NCBI GenBank assembly: GCA_018398765.1
Contig: JAHBMJ010001045.1
Coordinates: 1 to 36,621, forward strand
Source: Chromera velia
Lineage: Eukaryota > Sar > Chromeraceae
Direction of reading: 5' to 3'
DNA: 36,621 nucleotides
Part shown: positions 34,106 through 36,621 of the stretch, piece by piece
Position numbering within the stretch: position 1 is the first letter of the stretch
Layout of the letters: each line of letters starts with the position of its first letter
Made by a program: the position numbers and the translations under genes
The notes under the pieces: model-generated
Seen by the model: the letters and a program-made list of their open reading frames with translations, nothing else
Told to the model about the DNA's origin: nothing
Database searches by the model: none

Positions 34106-34772
34106 ACTTGAAATGTCCAGGGAAAAACTGACTGCAAGAGCTCGAATTTCCAGAGAATTTGAGGTGAACTGAATTGAATTTCTTCAAGCGAAAGTTCGAA
34201 CCAAGTTTTCTGTGAAATTATTTCAAGGATAAGGCACTCGCTGCGCTGACTTCTTCCAGTTGGACATCAGAAGAAATAGGACGGCTGTTTCTGAGGATGA
34301 AAAGTGCCGGCCAGCTGGTGAAACTTAGACTGAAAAAAAAAGTGGACGCCGCACTGGACGGCCAAGCTGACTTGAATCAAGGTCAGTCATTTTGCGGCGA
34401 TGATTCGAAGGTTATTGACGCACGCAAATTTAAGCTAGATTAAGCTAGTGGACAAACGCGCGGGCATTCATTGCGCGCGAACCACATGCAGCGACACAAA
34501 AATTCACAATTATAAGATTGATCGATCGACGTACGTCAACAAGATGTCAACAAGCAACCAGAATCTGCATAAATCTGCCATTGAAACATCAGCAGACAGA
34601 CAGTGCCAGATCGACAGATCGTAAGACACGTATTCATACCGCGCAATTTTCGATTCTGTCTTCGCATTGACGTCCGTCTAGAGGCTGTCTGATAGTCTGT
34701 GAAGCTGGTTCCATTTCTGCTGTTTGGTTGGCAATCAAAGGTTCTTGTTCTCCTCTTTGACTTGACGGAATC
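34106..34772. promoter_or_regulatory. Divergent promoter region between the 743-aa protein gene and NudC
   Basis: 667 bases lie between two outward-facing start codons. The region contains a GATCGATCGACGTACGT stretch (34519-34535) and an AT-richer segment (34140-34240), with no convincing open frame. Promoter function for both genes is inferred from the arrangement. Confidence 0.35.
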
Positions 34773-36273
34773 ATGGCGGTGGTCGAAGGACAGTTCGACA
34801 ACTTGTTCATGACCGTTGCGCAGAATGCGCAGGGAATTGACAATCTGCTTGACAGTTTCTTCGGCTTTCTGTTGAGGAAGACCGACTTCTACACAGGAGT
34901 TGACGATCTCAAGTCAGCAGAAGAGATTGTCATGAAGACATTCAGGAAGTACGGCGAAATGTCGGAAAAGAAGAAGGAAGCGGAGCGCAAGCGCCGTCAG
35001 AAAATTGATGAAGAACGAAAGAAGAAGATGGCTGAGAAGGCAGCCGAAGATGCCAAGGAGAAGGAGAAACACAAGTCCCTTGAAGCTCGTATCAAAGAGC
35101 AGCAGGAGCTCCAAGCAAAGCCCAAGATTGAGGAGATTACCGAGGACGAGACTATGGAGACGGACGTTGAAGCCCAGAAAGAGAAAGAGCCGACGTCCGA
35201 GGATGCTCCGATGACCAACGGAGACCACTCCAAAGCAGAAGATGAGGAGGATGACAAAGACACCCCTCCTCCTGAGGGCAATGGAGGCAAAACCGACAAA
35301 TACATATGGACACAGACTCTGGGGGCGTTGGAGGTACGAGTGCCGGTCCCTCCGGGAACGCGTGCCAAAGACCTCTCCGTCTCCATCGAGGCTTCCTCGA
35401 TCAAAGTTGGACTCAAAGGAAAGTCTGAGCCGATTCTGTCTGGAAAACTTCATCAGAAGATCAAGCCAGACGACTCGATGTGGACTTTGGAAGACTCCCG
35501 CCTGGTCCAGATGAATCTGGAAAAGTACAACCAGATGCAATGGTGGACGTGCGTTCTGCAGGTAAGGAAAGGGAAGGGCAGTGTCTGGGCCATGTGATGA
35601 CTGTCTCCCTTTCTAGATTTGCGAAGGGGACGAGTAGGAGGAAGAGAGGGGGGCGCAGAAGCAAAGTCACTTGAGTGCAATGAGAACGGCGGCAAAGTGT
35701 GTGCTGCAACTCATATCCGTTTGCATTTATGGGTGCCTTGATTTTCGTGCTTGTGCGTTTGTGCATCTTCTTGCCGCTGAGGCAATTGCGTGAGAGAGGA
35801 GCGAGATGTGTGTCCGTTCGATTCATTTCTGACTGAAAGTTTCCAACTTGCTCACTCAGTCTGCCTATCGGTTCGTTTGCCTGATTCTCTTTCTGAGTGT
35901 GTGCACCGCTGTCAAGAAAAAAAAAACACAAAGATGTGTTGCACGTCTGTGCGTCCGTCCATCGGTCCTTTTGCGTGTCAGCATGCCTGTTTGTGTCTGA
36001 CTTTCTTGTCGAAACGAAGCAAGCCTGTCGGGTACGTGAAAAGAAGAAAAGATAGAAAACAAACATGTAGTCCTTCTGCAAAAAGAAGTGGCAGTTCAAT
36101 TTCGTGGATGAGATGATGGGCTGGCTGCGTGCGTCACCATTTGACTTCTTCGATGCATGTGCTTGCAGGGAGATCCCGAGATCGACACCAAGAAGATCGT
36201 TCCGGAGAACTCCAAGCTCTCTGACCTCGACGGGGAAACCAGACAGACGGTGGAGAAAATGATGTTCGATCAG
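34773..36273 (+). CDS. NUDC: NudC-family protein with p23/CS domain (2 exons in view, 3' partial)
   Basis: Exon 1 is 34773-35561 and exon 2 is 36169-36273 (298 residues so far), both phase 0; the donor GTCAGT at 36274 leads to a last exon beyond the window. The N-terminal domain ([20 protein letters not shown], then [14 protein letters not shown]) is the conserved NudC N-terminus. It is followed by a Lys/Glu-rich coiled coil (~50-120) and an acidic linker. The CS domain starts at ~Y177 ([20 protein letters not shown]) and includes the strand pair ending [15 protein letters not shown] and the WWTCVLQ end. Exon 2 gives the diagnostic [20 protein letters not shown] and the VEKMMFDQ helix. NudC proteins act as Hsp90-associated co-chaperones and stabilise the LIS1/dynein pathway. 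The expected remaining C-terminus is about 30 residues. The start ATG is the first in frame and matches the family's N-terminus. Confidence 0.92.
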
Positions 36274-36621
36274 GTCAGTGAGTTCGTCACTCAGACGGAG
36301 GGATGGAAGAAGAGACAGCGAGCGGGCGGACGAACGGACAGACAGGGGGACAGAGAGACAGACGCGCGGACAGAGGAGTAGAAAGACACACGGACGGACA
36401 GACTGGCAGTCAAAAGAAGAGCAAATTCGTGTGTAACTCAAAGAATCACCTCTGGAGAAAATGATGTTCGATCAGGTCAGTGAGTTCGTCACTCAGACGG
36501 AGGGATGGAAGAAGAGACAGCGGGCGGACGAACGGACAGACAGGGGGACAGAGAGACAGACGCGCGGACAGAGGAGTAGAAAGACACACGGACGGACAGA
36601 CTGGCAGTCAAAAGAAGAGCA
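36251..36621 (+). repeat. Tandem duplication of ~170 bp including the NudC exon 2 end and its splice donor
   Basis: The sequence starting TGGAGAAAATGATGTTCGAT at 36251 and running to 36423 is repeated from 36453 to the last base of the window (36621). The copies are nearly identical apart from a 4-base AGCG difference near 36319, and a 29-base unique spacer separates them. The copied part carries 23 bases of exon 2, the donor GTCAGT and the ACGGACAGACAG-rich intron start. The second copy has no acceptor in front and would sit inside the intron. Confidence 0.9.

Noticed and set aside
35461-36441. A 326-residue minus-strand open frame
   Set aside because: It overlaps both NudC exons and the intron between them in antisense and has no homology pattern; the NudC assignment is strong.

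Overview
This window is nuclear DNA from a eukaryote with intron-rich genes. I could assemble five genes with 31 spliceosomal introns by keeping reading frame and family homology continuous across GT-AG junctions. One gene product carries a secretory signal peptide followed by a basic stretch ahead of a prokaryote-type RibF enzyme. That is the layout of a bipartite presequence for a complex (secondary) plastid. Together with the large microsatellite-filled introns and the low-complexity insertions in proteins, this suggests an alga with a secondary plastid. My best guess is a photosynthetic alveolate such as a chromerid, but the species is inference and not proven here.

Layout. (1) 1-~1480: the 3' end of a Ty3/gypsy-type LTR retrotransposon on the + strand, comprising the integrase C-terminus with a chromodomain, a purine tract and a probable LTR. 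(2) 2095-8079 (+): a four-exon gene for a ~1608-residue protein with about five membrane segments, a His-rich loop and a PAS/PAC sensor-like domain split by a low-complexity insert. (3) 8080-10536: non-coding, with an 82-bp minisatellite and an AT-rich island. (4) 13166-10537 (-): a three-exon gene for ribosomal protein bS16, probably mitochondrial. (5) 13995-19861 (+): an eleven-exon gene for bifunctional riboflavin kinase/FAD synthetase (RibF), divergent from the bS16 gene and probably plastid-targeted. (6) 19862-21011: an AT-rich island and the promoter region of the next gene. (7) 21012-28258 (+): a fourteen-exon gene for the mitochondrial M48 metalloprotease OMA1. (8) 28259-30418: an AT-rich intergenic region with a hairpin, a direct repeat and a reverse-transcriptase-like remnant. 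(9) 34105-30419 (-): a two-exon gene for a 743-residue helical, vaguely ankyrin-like protein of unknown function; its intron holds 62-bp tandem repeats. (10) 34773-36273 (+, runs off the window): a NudC-family p23/CS-domain co-chaperone, followed by a tandem duplication that includes the exon-2 donor site.

The genes are not an operon. They are independent housekeeping genes (flavin cofactor synthesis, mitochondrial translation, mitochondrial quality control, dynein/Hsp90 co-chaperone) plus one apparent membrane sensor and one unknown. The features I find most worth a second look are the PAS membrane protein, the plastid-type presequence on RibF, and an unusual splice-donor habit: about half of the inferred introns start GTC instead of GTA/GTG. 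A further one is the tendency of long intronic microsatellites to be pyrimidine-rich on the sense strand.
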